This document shows, in pieces, positions 1 to 8,749 of a stretch of DNA of 42,750 bases; position 1 is the first letter of the stretch, and each line of letters starts with the position of its first letter. Below the pieces are notes generated by a model. That model had not been told where the DNA came from. It did not search any database and saw only the letters and a list, made by a program, of their open reading frames with translations. The position numbers were made by a program, and so were the translations under genes. Source of the stretch: Microbacteriaceae bacterium. Lineage in GTDB: Bacteria > Actinomycetota > Actinomycetes > Actinomycetales > Microbacteriaceae. Location of the stretch: assembly GCA_025465095.1 (NCBI GenBank), contig JAODME010000035.1:1-42750 (forward strand), written 5' to 3'.

Positions 1-217
1 TGTCCAGGCGCGAACGCGCCCGCTTCCGCAGTGCGGCGAGGTCCTCGTCAGATTCTGGTTCGGCGGTGTAGCCGGCAACCATTGAGGTCAAGCCCAAGGC
101 GATCGCGAGCATGACACCTGCCGCAGCACCGCCTCCGGGGGAACCGGTGGATTCAGCCAGCCGGTGCGCCCATTGTTCGACAGTCGAGCCGCGCGTCGTT
201 GCGTTGGAAGCAGTCAC
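1..217 (-). CDS. Cyclodeaminase / methenyl-THF cyclohydrolase-family protein, N-terminal part (cut by left edge)
   Basis: About 72 codons are visible, starting at a GTG at 217; a purine-rich GGAAGGGG lies about a dozen bases upstream. The N-terminus has the helix and glycine-rich turn of the formiminotransferase-cyclodeaminase / FchA fold: EQWAHRLAEST followed by GSPGGGAAAG, then a hydrophobic helix (MLAIALGLTSMVAGYT). Members convert methenyl-THF to formyl-THF or act as formimino-THF cyclodeaminase. It lies about 77 bases downstream of the epimerase-like gene on the same strand and is probably the next gene of the sugar operon. A folate enzyme would also suit the folate-dependent O-demethylation genes further along, but that link is inference. 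The catalytic part is outside the window, so activity cannot be judged. Confidence 0.6.
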   Translation of the reverse strand, partial: MTASNATTRGSTVEQWAHRLAESTGSPGGGAAAGVMLAIALGLTSMVAGYTAEPESDEDLAALRKRARSRLD

Positions 218-294
218 AACACCAGTATTGCCCCTTCCGCTCTCGTACGGATGACTTCAACGACTCGAGTGTCGACCGTCCAACCTGCCCGTAG

Positions 295-1200
295 CTACAC
301 CCCGCGTGGTCCGACCTGGCTGAGCGTGTACCCACGTTGAATGAGGCGAGCGGCATCCGCCGCAAACTCGACTCCGTCTCTGAAAGGGTCACGCCAGATC
401 GCGAGCATGTCGCCCGCGCCAGCGGAGAGGATACTGCGCGAGAACGCCTCCACACCCACGCGTCCGGAGTACCCGGCATCCAGCGTGGATCGAACGATGT
501 CGACGATGTCGACGACTCCGGTGCTGAGTAACCCGCGACCGGACTGTCCCAGTTCGAGATATCCGAGTTTCGGCAGTGCGACACGGATTGCTTCCGCCAT
601 GTCGGCTTCCTCGATAGCCATGTGGAACGTGTCGAGGTGGATCCTGAGATGATCGGACCCGCTCAGGGCCACGAAATCGATTGCTTGTGCGGCGGTGTTG
701 ATAGCCGACGTCTCGTAACGATTGAGCACCTCGAACGTCATCATGATGCCCCGCTCGTGGGCATAGTCGGCGACCCTGCCGACCTCCCGGGCGGACCTCG
801 CGAATGCGTCCGCGGTGGTGGGGCCGTAAGGGTGCCCGAACACCCCGTACGGCACCCCGTTCATCTGGTCGCCGCCCAGCGCGGCCGTGAGATCGACCAC
901 TCCGCGCAGGGCAGCTGCGCCCGCCGCACGCACATCGGGATCAGGCGACCCCACATCCGCCACTGCGGACAGTCCCCCCGCGATCGTTATCGGCGCGAGC
1001 CCGCGGTCGGCGAGGATGCTGCCCAGAGCGACCGCATCCGTCGACGCGGGATCGAGCGGGGGCAGCACGATGCGGGAATACCCAAGCTCGGCCATCGCAT
1101 CGAGCGGTGCTCGGAGGGATTCGAGCGAGGCATCCGCCACGAAGACGTTGGCATGGCATGCCAGGTCGAGTAAAGGGCGGGCCGCGGGCCGTTCTGACAC
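295..1200 (-). CDS. Xylose-isomerase-like TIM barrel protein, ketose 3-epimerase-like
   Basis: 301 residues, GTG start at 1200 with AGGGGCGA upstream. The protein has the pattern of D-tagatose/D-psicose 3-epimerases and related sugar isomerases: FEVLNRYET carrying the first metal glutamate, HLDTFHMAIEE carrying the metal aspartate and histidine, and VEAFSR near the end carrying the last glutamate. Such enzymes use a divalent metal to epimerise ketoses or their phosphates at C3 in the cytoplasm. It follows the SDR gene by 15 bases and belongs to the transporter/transketolase operon, so it probably acts on the imported sugar or polyol. The substrate cannot be told from sequence; an isomerase role is an alternative. 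Confidence 0.75.
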   Translation of the reverse strand: MSERPAARPLLDLACHANVFVADASLESLRAPLDAMAELGYSRIVLPPLDPASTDAVALGSILADRGLAPITIAGGLSAVADVGSPDPDVRAAGAAALRGVVDLTAALGGDQMNGVPYGVFGHPYGPTTADAFARSAREVGRVADYAHERGIMMTFEVLNRYETSAINTAAQAIDFVALSGSDHLRIHLDTFHMAIEEADMAEAIRVALPKLGYLELGQSGRGLLSTGVVDIVDIVRSTLDAGYSGRVGVEAFSRSILSAGAGDMLAIWRDPFRDGVEFAADAARLIQRGYTLSQVGPRGV

Positions 1201-1215
1201 GTGTCCGTCGCCCCT

Positions 1216-1998
1216 CTAGAAGACCGGCAGGTCGAGGCGCTTCTTGAAAACCGAGTAGCCGTCGTCAACGTGCACGACCGTGCCGTTGATGACGCTCGCC
1301 TCGTCGGAGGCGAGGAACGCTACGACGTTTGCGATCTCATCGGGGTGGGTCATCGCGCCACGCAGCTGCTCAGAGGCAAAGGTCGCCTTGAGCTCGTCGT
1401 TGAACTGGTTGATGATCGGCGTCGCTACTCGGCCGGGTGTGATCGCGACCGCGCGGATTCCGTACTCTGCGAGCTCGTATGCCGCGGAGCGGGTGAATGA
1501 GATTACCGCGGCTTTTGCTGCGCTGTAGGTGAACGAGAGTTCTGCGGCCTGCTCGCCGTAAATGGACGATGTGCTGATGATGACGCCGGGCGTGCCCTGG
1601 TCGCGGAACTGACGGCCGGCGGCAAGGATGCCGTAATAGACGCCGTCCTGGTCGATGCGGATGAGAGGCGCGTAATCGACCTCAGGATCGTGGTCGAGCA
1701 GTGGCTTCCCTCCCGCAATGCCGGCGTTGTTGAAGATGACGTCGAGTTTGCCGAAGATCTCGACCGCGCGAGCCACAGCCGCCGCCACGTCGGCGTAGAC
1801 AGAGACGTCGGTCTGCACGGCTGCAGCCGCGCCCTCGAATCCGAGCGCGTCCACTTCGGCCACGACGTCCTCGGCTTGCGACAGGTTCATGTCGGCGATG
1901 ACGACTTTTGCGCCCTCGCGAATGAACTTCAGGACGGTAGCGCGACCTATTCCGCTTGCGCCGCCGGTGATGAGGGCTACTTTGCCTTCCAAACGCAT
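1216..1998 (-). CDS. Short-chain dehydrogenase/reductase (SDR)
   Basis: 260 residues, the usual length of a classical SDR. Visible motifs are the NAD(P)-binding TGGASGIG near residue 11, the NNAG motif at about residue 90, and the catalytic Ser in ISTSS followed by YSAAK. An Asp at the end of the second strand (VVIADMN) favours NAD over NADP by family rule. The start is the ATG at 1998, with AGAGAG upstream. It lies downstream of the sugar-binding lipoprotein gene, separated by a hairpin, and upstream of the epimerase-like gene. A polyol or sugar dehydrogenase role in the same pathway is inferred. The extended C-terminus ending KKRLDLPVF is not diagnostic. Confidence 0.85.
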   Translation of the reverse strand: MRLEGKVALITGGASGIGRATVLKFIREGAKVVIADMNLSQAEDVVAEVDALGFEGAAAAVQTDVSVYADVAAAVARAVEIFGKLDVIFNNAGIAGGKPLLDHDPEVDYAPLIRIDQDGVYYGILAAGRQFRDQGTPGVIISTSSIYGEQAAELSFTYSAAKAAVISFTRSAAYELAEYGIRAVAITPGRVATPIINQFNDELKATFASEQLRGAMTHPDEIANVVAFLASDEASVINGTVVHVDDGYSVFKKRLDLPVF

Positions 1999-2040
1999 GT
2001 TTTTTCTCTCTTCAAAGGTGCAGTGATGTGCGGGGTGGAT

Positions 2041-2070
2041 CCGTGGGGGCTAGTGGCCCAGCCCCCACGG
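2041..2070 (-). terminator. Intercistronic hairpin between binding-protein and SDR genes
   Basis: A perfect 11-bp inverted repeat (CCGTGGGGGCT / AGCCCCCACGG) with an 8-base loop lies just after the stop of the binding-protein gene and before the SDR. No T-run follows, so it is more likely a partial terminator or 3' stabiliser that raises the amount of binding-protein mRNA relative to downstream genes, as is common in ABC sugar operons. Confidence 0.5.
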
Positions 2071-2082
2071 CAGCGAATCGGA

Positions 2083-3075
2083 CTACCCCAACTTGTCCGA
2101 GGGTGTGATGTCCGCCGCGTTGTCGACGTTGACGAGCGTCGTTCCCACCGCTTCGAAGCTCTTCTCAGGAATCGTGCCGTCCTCTTGGTAGGCGAGGATG
2201 TGCTCTATGAGCGAGTCGAGGATCGACGGCCATGGCTGCTCGACCGTGACGAGGAACGCACCTTCGGCTTGAATGCCGGCGATGGCTTCGCTTGTCGCGT
2301 CCACACCGGTCACCTTGCCGGTGGCTCCCGCCTCGGTGATTGCCTGAGCGGCCCCGAGGGCAGCATCGTCCCAGCCGACCCAGACGCCGTCGAGTCCACC
2401 CGGGTTCGCGGTCAGGAAGTCCGCGACCATCGCGAGGGCCTCCGTGCGACCGGTGGCGGGCGAGGCGACTTTCTGAATCTCGCCGCCAGCGATCGTCGCA
2501 CCGGCTTCGACGAGGGCTTCCTCGGCCAAACCAGACCTCATGCGGATGCCAGGGTGCGGGTCGTGACCGATCACCATGATCGTCTTGTCTTCGAGACCTC
2601 CCAACGATTCATCGAGGGCCCCCACGGTGCTGTCGACGATCCCCTGTTGGTCCGTGGTGATGTTGATCGCGAACGCATCGGTCGGCTCGGTCCCGCTGTC
2701 CATCGCGAAGATTGGGATGCCGGCATCCTTAGCCGCGGTAACGATCGACCCGATCGACGCGACGTCCGTGTAACCGTCCAGGATGACGTCGGCGCCCTGT
2801 CCGATGGCGCTCTCGACAGCCGGATTCATCTTCTGAAAGTCGAAGTCGCCCTGGATCATTGTCAGATCCCAGCCGAGCTCGTCCGCCTTCGCCTCGACGG
2901 CCTTAACCCACCAGGCACCGATCGGAGTTTGGTTGCCCGAGGTGAACGCTATGACTTTGAATGGCTCATCACCATCTCCGCTGCCACTTCCTTCGCCACC
3001 GGAACCTGAGCAGCCGGTCAATGCCAGTGTCGCCGCAGCGGCGACCGCCATGAAGGCCTTGAATTTCGTACGCAC
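2083..3075 (-). CDS. Sugar ABC transporter substrate-binding lipoprotein (ribose type)
   Basis: 330 residues, GTG start at 3075 with a strong AAAGGAG six bases upstream. The N-terminus is a lipoprotein signal: MRTKFKAF, a hydrophobic stretch, then a lipobox ending LTGC at about residue 22 and a Gly/Ser linker. The rest is a periplasmic-binding-protein type 1 fold (Peripla_BP_4, RbsB-like): FKVIAFTSGNQ, DVILDGYTD, IPIFAMDSG, and GVWVGWDDAALGAAQAI with TGVDAT. It would sit on the outer face of the membrane and hand substrate to the permease encoded directly upstream. The operon enzymes suggest a sugar or polyol ligand; the exact ligand is unknown. Confidence 0.85.
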   Translation of the reverse strand: MRTKFKAFMAVAAAATLALTGCSGSGGEGSGSGDGDEPFKVIAFTSGNQTPIGAWWVKAVEAKADELGWDLTMIQGDFDFQKMNPAVESAIGQGADVILDGYTDVASIGSIVTAAKDAGIPIFAMDSGTEPTDAFAINITTDQQGIVDSTVGALDESLGGLEDKTIMVIGHDPHPGIRMRSGLAEEALVEAGATIAGGEIQKVASPATGRTEALAMVADFLTANPGGLDGVWVGWDDAALGAAQAITEAGATGKVTGVDATSEAIAGIQAEGAFLVTVEQPWPSILDSLIEHILAYQEDGTIPEKSFEAVGTTLVNVDNAADITPSDKLG

Positions 3076-3161
3076 TTTGTACTCCTTTGTCTTGGTTGCG
3101 TTGTCTGATTGGTGCCCGAGCGAGAGTCACCCCGCCGGATCGGGGAGAAAGGGAAATCCTG

Positions 3162-4157
3162 CTAGCGTCCTCGGCTTTTGAAGGACGAGAGCGTCACGGC
3201 AGCGATGATGATCAATCCGGTGACCACCTGCTGGACGTAGGCGTTGACCCCGAGAATGTTCAGGCCGTTGCTCATCACGCCGATGATGGCAACGCCGACC
3301 ATGGTGCCGACGAGGTTCGCGGCGCCGGAGCGGACGATTGTCATCCCGAGGAAGACGGCGGCGACGGAGAACAAGAGGTTGTCCTCGCCCTGCACGGCGC
3401 TCGCGCTGCCCAACCGTGCCGCCAGGAGGACTCCGCCGATTGCGGAGACCAACCCCGCGACAGTGAACGCGAGCAGCCGGGCGCGTTGAACGTTGATTCC
3501 GGAGAGCCGCGAAACCTCGACGTTGCCGCCGGTCGCATACCACCGTCTGCCGAGCGTAGTGAATCTCAAAACGAACCACAGGATCAGCGAGATCCCGATG
3601 GCGATGAAGACCGGAAGAGGGATCTGCAGGAATCGTCCCTGTCCGAGGTTGTTGAATTCCGTCGGCAGATTGAACAGCGTCGTTCCTTCGGTCACGAGGA
3701 AGGCGAGGCCCGTCACAGAGGTCAAGGTGGCCAAGGTCGCCACGAAGGCGGAGAGATTCAGGTATGCGATGAGCAACCCGTTCGCGAGCCCGATCAGCAG
3801 GCCCACGATCAGAGCGGCGAGAATCGCAATCGAGATCGGCACGCCGCTCAGCATGAGGGAAGCCGCAACAGCGCCGGCGAGGGCGGACGTCGCCGCGACG
3901 GACAAATCGAAGTCGCCGACTACCATGACGATCGTCTGAGCCCCCGCGATAATCGCCAGAATGGCGACCTGGTAGAGGATGTTCCTCACGTTCGTGAAGC
4001 TCAGGAAGACGTCCGGCCGCATCGCGAAGAAGAAAAGGACCAGGACGAAGAGAGCGAGCACCGTGCCGGATGCAAGAAGCGTCTGGCCGACGGAACGGCG
4101 AGGAATCGCTCGTGTATCGGTGAGGTCCTCCAGTCCGGGGTTACGAGAAGTTATCAT
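3162..4157 (-). CDS. Sugar ABC transporter permease (RbsC/AraH family)
   Basis: 331 residues from the ATG at 4157 (protein begins MITSRNPG), preceded by AAAGGCGG. I prefer this start to one further upstream because it has a ribosome-binding site and overlaps the ATPase stop by only 17 bases. About eight to ten hydrophobic segments are visible, with the family signature ALAGAVAAS and the EAA-like loop around GRRWYATGGNVEVSRLSGI. It forms the membrane channel with the double-domain ATPase. Position between ATPase and binding protein gives a complete ribose-type importer. Confidence 0.88.
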   Translation of the reverse strand: MITSRNPGLEDLTDTRAIPRRSVGQTLLASGTVLALFVLVLFFFAMRPDVFLSFTNVRNILYQVAILAIIAGAQTIVMVVGDFDLSVAATSALAGAVAASLMLSGVPISIAILAALIVGLLIGLANGLLIAYLNLSAFVATLATLTSVTGLAFLVTEGTTLFNLPTEFNNLGQGRFLQIPLPVFIAIGISLILWFVLRFTTLGRRWYATGGNVEVSRLSGINVQRARLLAFTVAGLVSAIGGVLLAARLGSASAVQGEDNLLFSVAAVFLGMTIVRSGAANLVGTMVGVAIIGVMSNGLNILGVNAYVQQVVTGLIIIAAVTLSSFKSRGR

Positions 4158-5691
4158 GAGAATCCGCCTTTCCATAGCAGTACGCCAGCAGCACTTCTTC
4201 GTCTGCCTCGTCGGCGGTGACCTCACCGGAGATCTGGCCTTCATGCATGATCACGATTCGATCGCTCATCCCGATCAATTCCGGCAGCTCGGAGCTGACG
4301 GTGATCACTGCGGTCCCTCCCGCGGCGAGCTGCCGGATCAGGCGGTAAATCTCCGCCTTCGTCCCCACGTCAATTCCGCGGGTCGGCTCATCCATCAGCA
4401 GTACCTTCGGCTTTCGAGCGAGCATCTTCGCGAGGACAACCTTCTGCTGATTGCCACCGGAAAGCTCGCTCACGTGCTGACGCGAACTGCGCGCCTTGAT
4501 CTGTAGGTCCTTCATTCCTCGCCCGGTGATGTCCGCTATACGTGCACCAGAAACCAAACCGAGCGTGCTCACTGCGGAGATATTCGCTACCGCGATGTTG
4601 TCCTGGATCGACGCGCCAAGGATCACGCCCTGGCTGCGGCGCTCCTCGGGAACGAGAGCGATCCCAGCATTCAACGCTCGGCCTACTCCGGGTGAGTGGG
4701 GGAGCGGTACGCCAGCGACGCTGATTTCACCGGCGGCGTGCTTCTGGGCCCCCGAGAGGATGCGCAGCAATTCGCTGCGTCCCGAACCTGCGAGCCCGCC
4801 AATCCCCAACACCTCGCCACGGTGGACGTCGAAAGATACGTTCTTCACTCGACGACCGTCCAGATTCTTGACACTCAGCGCGACCGCGGTTGTTGCCGTT
4901 CCCCGATCGGGATAGAGCTCACCCGGGGAGCGACCCACCATGGTGGAGATGACTTCGTCGATATGGGAGTCTGCGACATCCTTCGTCACGATGGTTTGCC
5001 CGTTGCGCATGATCGTCAGGCGGTCGCACAGCTCGAAAACCTCCTCCAGCCGATGGGAGACGTACACGATGGCGACACCTCGATCTCGCAGCGAACGGAG
5101 CACCGCGAAGAGCTCCTTGATCTCGGTGTCGGTCAGGGAAGCCGTCGGCTCATCGAGGATGAGGATCCGGGCATCGGTGGCCAGCGCGCGGGCAAAGGCG
5201 ACCATCGTCTGTTGCACGGGCGACAGGTCAGCGGCGAGCATCCCGAGCGGCACGCGCTGGTGAATGCTCTCAAGTAGCTCTCGGGCCCGACGACGAAGCT
5301 TCTTCCCCTGGACCATTCCCCCGCGGCTAGGCGTCTGCTCGCCGAGGAGGATGTTCTCGGCCACGCTGATCGACGGGATCACGGAAAGCTCCTGGTACAG
5401 CGCGACGACCCCCGCGCGATTGGCCACCCGCACATTCGCGAATTCGACTTCTTCGCCGGCGCGATACATGATCCCGGAATCCGGCGAATAGATGCCGGTG
5501 AGGACCTTGATGAGCGTCGATTTGCCCGCACCGTTCTCCCCGAGCAACGCGTGAATTTCTCCCTCTCTCACCGAAAGGCACGCGTTCTCCAGGGCGTGAA
5601 CGCCGTCGAACCGCTTCACGATGTCGCGCGCCTCCAGTGCGGGCGTCCGGTCTAGCGCGGCCGGCTCGACCTGACCGTTGAGCACCGTCAT
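4141..5691 (-). CDS. Sugar ABC transporter ATP-binding protein, two nucleotide-binding domains (RbsA type)
   Basis: 516 residues, the usual size of fused RbsA-type ATPases. Domain 1 (about 20-260) has Walker A GENGAGKST and Walker B ILILDEPTA, but its signature loop is LSPVQQ rather than LSGGQ. Domain 2 (about 270-505) has a degenerate Walker A (GLAGSGRSE), a good signature LSGGNQQK and Walker B VLLMDEPTRGID. One weak and one strong half are normal for this family. The ATG overlaps the stop of the upstream dehydrogenase gene (ATGA), so translation is probably coupled. It powers import through the permease encoded next. Confidence 0.9.
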   Translation of the reverse strand: MTVLNGQVEPAALDRTPALEARDIVKRFDGVHALENACLSVREGEIHALLGENGAGKSTLIKVLTGIYSPDSGIMYRAGEEVEFANVRVANRAGVVALYQELSVIPSISVAENILLGEQTPSRGGMVQGKKLRRRARELLESIHQRVPLGMLAADLSPVQQTMVAFARALATDARILILDEPTASLTDTEIKELFAVLRSLRDRGVAIVYVSHRLEEVFELCDRLTIMRNGQTIVTKDVADSHIDEVISTMVGRSPGELYPDRGTATTAVALSVKNLDGRRVKNVSFDVHRGEVLGIGGLAGSGRSELLRILSGAQKHAAGEISVAGVPLPHSPGVGRALNAGIALVPEERRSQGVILGASIQDNIAVANISAVSTLGLVSGARIADITGRGMKDLQIKARSSRQHVSELSGGNQQKVVLAKMLARKPKVLLMDEPTRGIDVGTKAEIYRLIRQLAAGGTAVITVSSELPELIGMSDRIVIMHEGQISGEVTADEADEEVLLAYCYGKADSHDNFS

Positions 5692-6758
5692 GCGGCACCT
5701 CCTGTGTCTTGGATGTCATTGCACCGCAGGACGACCTTGGGGAACTTTCCGCTGACATGAACCGCGAACGCCTCGGCGGCGTCCTCGAGGTCGAATACGG
5801 ATTGGGTCAGGTCGTCGAGGTCCAGGAGGGGGAGTAGTTGGAGCGCGCGGGGGAACGCGTAAGGCGAGAGGAAGACGCCGGTGAGCGTCAGCTCCTTGAG
5901 ATAGAGATAGTCCGACAGGTTCAGCGGCATCTGGAAATCGGCAGGGTACATTGCGCCGTAGACCACGGTTGCACCCTTGGCCGCGATATCGAGAAGACCA
6001 TGCACCGCGCGCGAGGATCCCGACGCGTCGATTACCACGTTGAAGCCGCGCCCCTCGGTGATCTCATCGGCGCGCTGGAACTGGTCCTCGCCGATCGGGT
6101 CGATCGCGAAGTCGGCACCGTGGCGGAGGGCCATCTCCCGTCGTTCGGCGATGGGCTCGATGAGCGTGAGTGACGTCGCCCCGTTCAGCTTCAGCACCTG
6201 CAGTACCAGTTGCCCGATCGGACCGCCTCCGCAGATCACAACACGGTCACCGACCCTGGCGTTCGACTTGTCGGCGATGCGCACGGCGACGGAGGTCGGC
6301 TCCAGTAGGCAACCCTTCAGGAGAGAAACCGAAGCCGGCAACTTGTAGACCTGTGATTCGTGCCAGGTCACCGTCTCGGCCATGCCGGGACGGTTGTAGT
6401 CCTGGATGTGCTCGCAAAACTGTTGCGTGCCGGCCCGGCAGCCGGCGCACGTGCCGCAGAAGCGCAAGAAGTTGCCTGCGACGCGGTCGCCGACCTGCAA
6501 CCCGTTCCGATGTGCGCGCTCGCCGATCGCCTCGACGACGCCCGATAGTTCGTGACCGAGGCCGATCGGGACATCCGTGCCGAAGAAGCCCTCGGCGAGA
6601 TGCGGGTCGGAGCCGCAGATCGCAGAGTAGGCGACGCGGATGCGCACGTCTTCAGCGCCGAGTGGCTGCTCGGGGAAGTCCACGACCTCGATGCGACCGC
6701 GAGTCTCCTCGGCGGGATCGCGCAGGCTTCCGATCTTGGTGACGGCGACGGTTCTCAT
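5688..6758 (-). CDS. Zinc-dependent medium-chain alcohol/polyol dehydrogenase
   Basis: 356 residues from the ATG at 6758 (ACGGAGAG upstream); a longer frame exists but has no better start. Catalytic zinc residues are visible in AICGSDPH and GLGHELSG, structural-zinc cysteines in CGTCAGCRAGTQQFC, and the Rossmann motif GGGPIGQ at about residue 175. The protein resembles sorbitol/threonine/L-idonate dehydrogenases and would oxidise a secondary alcohol of a sugar alcohol or sugar acid with NAD(P). It lies between the transketolase and transporter genes. Which hydroxyl and substrate are used is not shown by the sequence. Confidence 0.85.
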   Translation of the reverse strand: MRTVAVTKIGSLRDPAEETRGRIEVVDFPEQPLGAEDVRIRVAYSAICGSDPHLAEGFFGTDVPIGLGHELSGVVEAIGERAHRNGLQVGDRVAGNFLRFCGTCAGCRAGTQQFCEHIQDYNRPGMAETVTWHESQVYKLPASVSLLKGCLLEPTSVAVRIADKSNARVGDRVVICGGGPIGQLVLQVLKLNGATSLTLIEPIAERREMALRHGADFAIDPIGEDQFQRADEITEGRGFNVVIDASGSSRAVHGLLDIAAKGATVVYGAMYPADFQMPLNLSDYLYLKELTLTGVFLSPYAFPRALQLLPLLDLDDLTQSVFDLEDAAEAFAVHVSGKFPKVVLRCNDIQDTGGAA

Positions 6759-6789
6759 TTGACTCTCCGTTGAGCGCAGTTGGGGTGGA

Positions 6790-7755
6790 TTAGGTCGTGG
6801 CGGCGATGACGCGGCGGGTGGCGGCGATTGTCGCTTCGAGCCCGTAACCGTGCTTGTCGCGAAGTTGCTCGTCCTCACCGAAGCCGGCGTACACCTGAGG
6901 AATGCCGAGGCGTTCGAAGGCGGTGAGGTGGAGCCCGCGGTCGGCGATCACGTCGGCGATACGAGACGCGAGCCCGCCATAGGCGAGATGATCCTCGACC
7001 ACGACGAATCGCCCGCCGGTCTCGGCGGCACACCGGATGATGAGCTCCTCGTCGATCGGCTTCAGCGTGAACATGTCGACCACGCGCACCGAACGCCCGT
7101 CGCGCTCGAGCGCGTCGGCGGCATCCAGTGCCTGGGCGACGACGGTGCCGTGGGTGAAAATGGTCGCATCCGTGCCTTCGCGCGCGACGATGCCTTTGCC
7201 GATTCGAATCTCGTGCTGGCCGGGCTCGTAAAGCACCTTGTCCTTCTTGCCGACGGCGAGGCGGATGTAGATCGGGCCCGCCATGGTCATCGACTGCCGG
7301 ATGATCTCGCCCACCATAAGTGGGTCGCCCACCGAGGTGACGGTCATGTTCGTCAGCGCGCACATCAGCGCGAGGTCTTCGACCGCGTAATGAGTGGAGC
7401 CCCCGTTGCCGACGAGCCCGCCGTGGGTCCCGATGATCTTGACCGGCAGATTCGGGTAGCAGACGTCGCTGCGCACCTGCTCGAGAGCGCGCATGCTGAG
7501 GAACGGGAGCATCCCCGAGACGACCGGGATGTTTCCCTCGTAGGCGAGACCGGCGGCGATGCTCACGCAGACCTGCTCGGCGAGACCCACATCGACAAAA
7601 CGCTGTGGGAACTTATCCCGGAACTCCACGAGCGTCGCGCCGATGTCCGGGGTGAGGACCCAGAGGTTGTCGTAGTCGTCCCCGAGTTCGGCGAGCGTCG
7701 TTCCGATGACGGAGCGGGCGGAGAGCATCTCTCCGAAGGTGAAGGTGACGGGCAT
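6790..7755 (-). CDS. Transketolase, C-terminal subunit (pyrimidine-binding and C-terminal domains)
   Basis: 321 residues from the ATG at 7755, which shares one base with the stop of the N-terminal subunit gene. The frame is open further upstream, but that part lies opposite codons of the other half and has no start signal. Features are the pyrimidine-binding domain with the catalytic glutamate in VDVGLAEQV, the THGGLVGNGGSTHYAVEDLALM segment, and a C-terminal domain with RVVDMFTLKPID. With the preceding gene it forms a two-subunit transketolase, which moves a two-carbon unit between ketose and aldose phosphates using TPP. Confidence 0.88.
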   Translation of the reverse strand: MPVTFTFGEMLSARSVIGTTLAELGDDYDNLWVLTPDIGATLVEFRDKFPQRFVDVGLAEQVCVSIAAGLAYEGNIPVVSGMLPFLSMRALEQVRSDVCYPNLPVKIIGTHGGLVGNGGSTHYAVEDLALMCALTNMTVTSVGDPLMVGEIIRQSMTMAGPIYIRLAVGKKDKVLYEPGQHEIRIGKGIVAREGTDATIFTHGTVVAQALDAADALERDGRSVRVVDMFTLKPIDEELIIRCAAETGGRFVVVEDHLAYGGLASRIADVIADRGLHLTAFERLGIPQVYAGFGEDEQLRDKHGYGLEATIAATRRVIAATT

Positions 7756-8645
7756 TACACGGACTCCTTGTTCTTGTTCTTGCCTCGGGATGCTTCGAGC
7801 GACTCCATTGCCCGCTCCAGGTCGGCTGCGCCGAGGGAGCCGGCGTGCCAAGCGAGGTTGTGCTCCATGAAGTCCACCCCTTTGCCCTTGACCGTCTCGC
7901 AGATGACCACCGTTGGCCGTGTGCTGTCCGTGGCGGGGAGCGCGTCGATCGCCCCGACCAGCTGGGCCATGTCGTGACCGTCGATAGTTACGACGTTCCA
8001 CCCGAAGGCGGCCCATTTGTCCGGGTACGGCTCGAAGGCGACGCGTTCCTCCGCGAAGCTCGTCATGAGTTGACGGTTGCGGTCGACAAAGACGACCAGA
8101 TTTCCCAGTTCGTTGCTGCGCGCGGCCATCGCCGCCTCCCAGATCGACCCCTCCCCGGTCTCGCCGTCGCCGACGAGGGACACCACGCGGTGCGTCTCGC
8201 CACGTCCTCGAGCGCTGAGCGCCATGCCGACCGCCAGCGGCATCCCGTGACCGAGCGATCCGGTCGAACATTCGACGCCGGGGAGCTGGACCTTGCATGG
8301 ATGCATTCCATAGGCGCTGTCAAGCTGGCCGTAGGTTTCGACGATTCCTTCGTAGGAGAAGAATCCGCGCATCGCCATTGCGATGTACATGCAGACGGCC
8401 GCGTGACCCTTGCTCAAAACGAAGCGATCCCGTTCCGGGTTGCTGAGATCCGACGGATCGACATTCAGCCCGTACTCGTAGAGGGCGGTCAGGATGTCGG
8501 CGGCAGACAGGTCGCCCCCAATGTGCACTGCTCCCTCGTAGGTGCCGCACAGGTGAAGAAGTTTGGATCTCAGCTCGAACGCGAGGTCCTCCAGCTCCTC
8601 GACGGAGCGGGTGCCGCTTCCGAACTTCAGGCTCGACTGGCCCAT
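7755..8645 (-). CDS. Transketolase, N-terminal subunit (TPP-binding domain)
   Basis: 296 residues from the ATG at 8645. Two ATGs lie further upstream in frame, but AGGAGG sits six bases before this one, so I choose it. The diphosphate-binding signature GDGETGEG ending in FVDRN is clear, as are SKGHAAVCMY and TGSLGHGMPLAVG. Split transketolases of this kind are common in dedicated sugar pathways, for example apulose-4-phosphate transketolase in D-apiose use, as opposed to the single-chain housekeeping enzyme. First gene of the leftward operon; the region upstream is AT-rich and carries a palindrome. Confidence 0.88.
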   Translation of the reverse strand: MGQSSLKFGSGTRSVEELEDLAFELRSKLLHLCGTYEGAVHIGGDLSAADILTALYEYGLNVDPSDLSNPERDRFVLSKGHAAVCMYIAMAMRGFFSYEGIVETYGQLDSAYGMHPCKVQLPGVECSTGSLGHGMPLAVGMALSARGRGETHRVVSLVGDGETGEGSIWEAAMAARSNELGNLVVFVDRNRQLMTSFAEERVAFEPYPDKWAAFGWNVVTIDGHDMAQLVGAIDALPATDSTRPTVVICETVKGKGVDFMEHNLAWHAGSLGAADLERAMESLEASRGKNKNKESV

Positions 8646-8749
8646 CTGATGCCTCCTCATTGATGACATTCCGGACCGACGTGTCTGCTGACAGACTCAT
8701 TTGTCGACTGCGTCGGTATCGGACTGCGGCGACACTAACACGAAACTAA

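Noticed and set aside
1690-4220. Long plus-strand frames (about 440 and 377 codons) opposite the binding-protein and permease genes
   Set aside because: Low-complexity Arg/Asp/Glu-rich text with no domain, opposite well-supported transporter genes.
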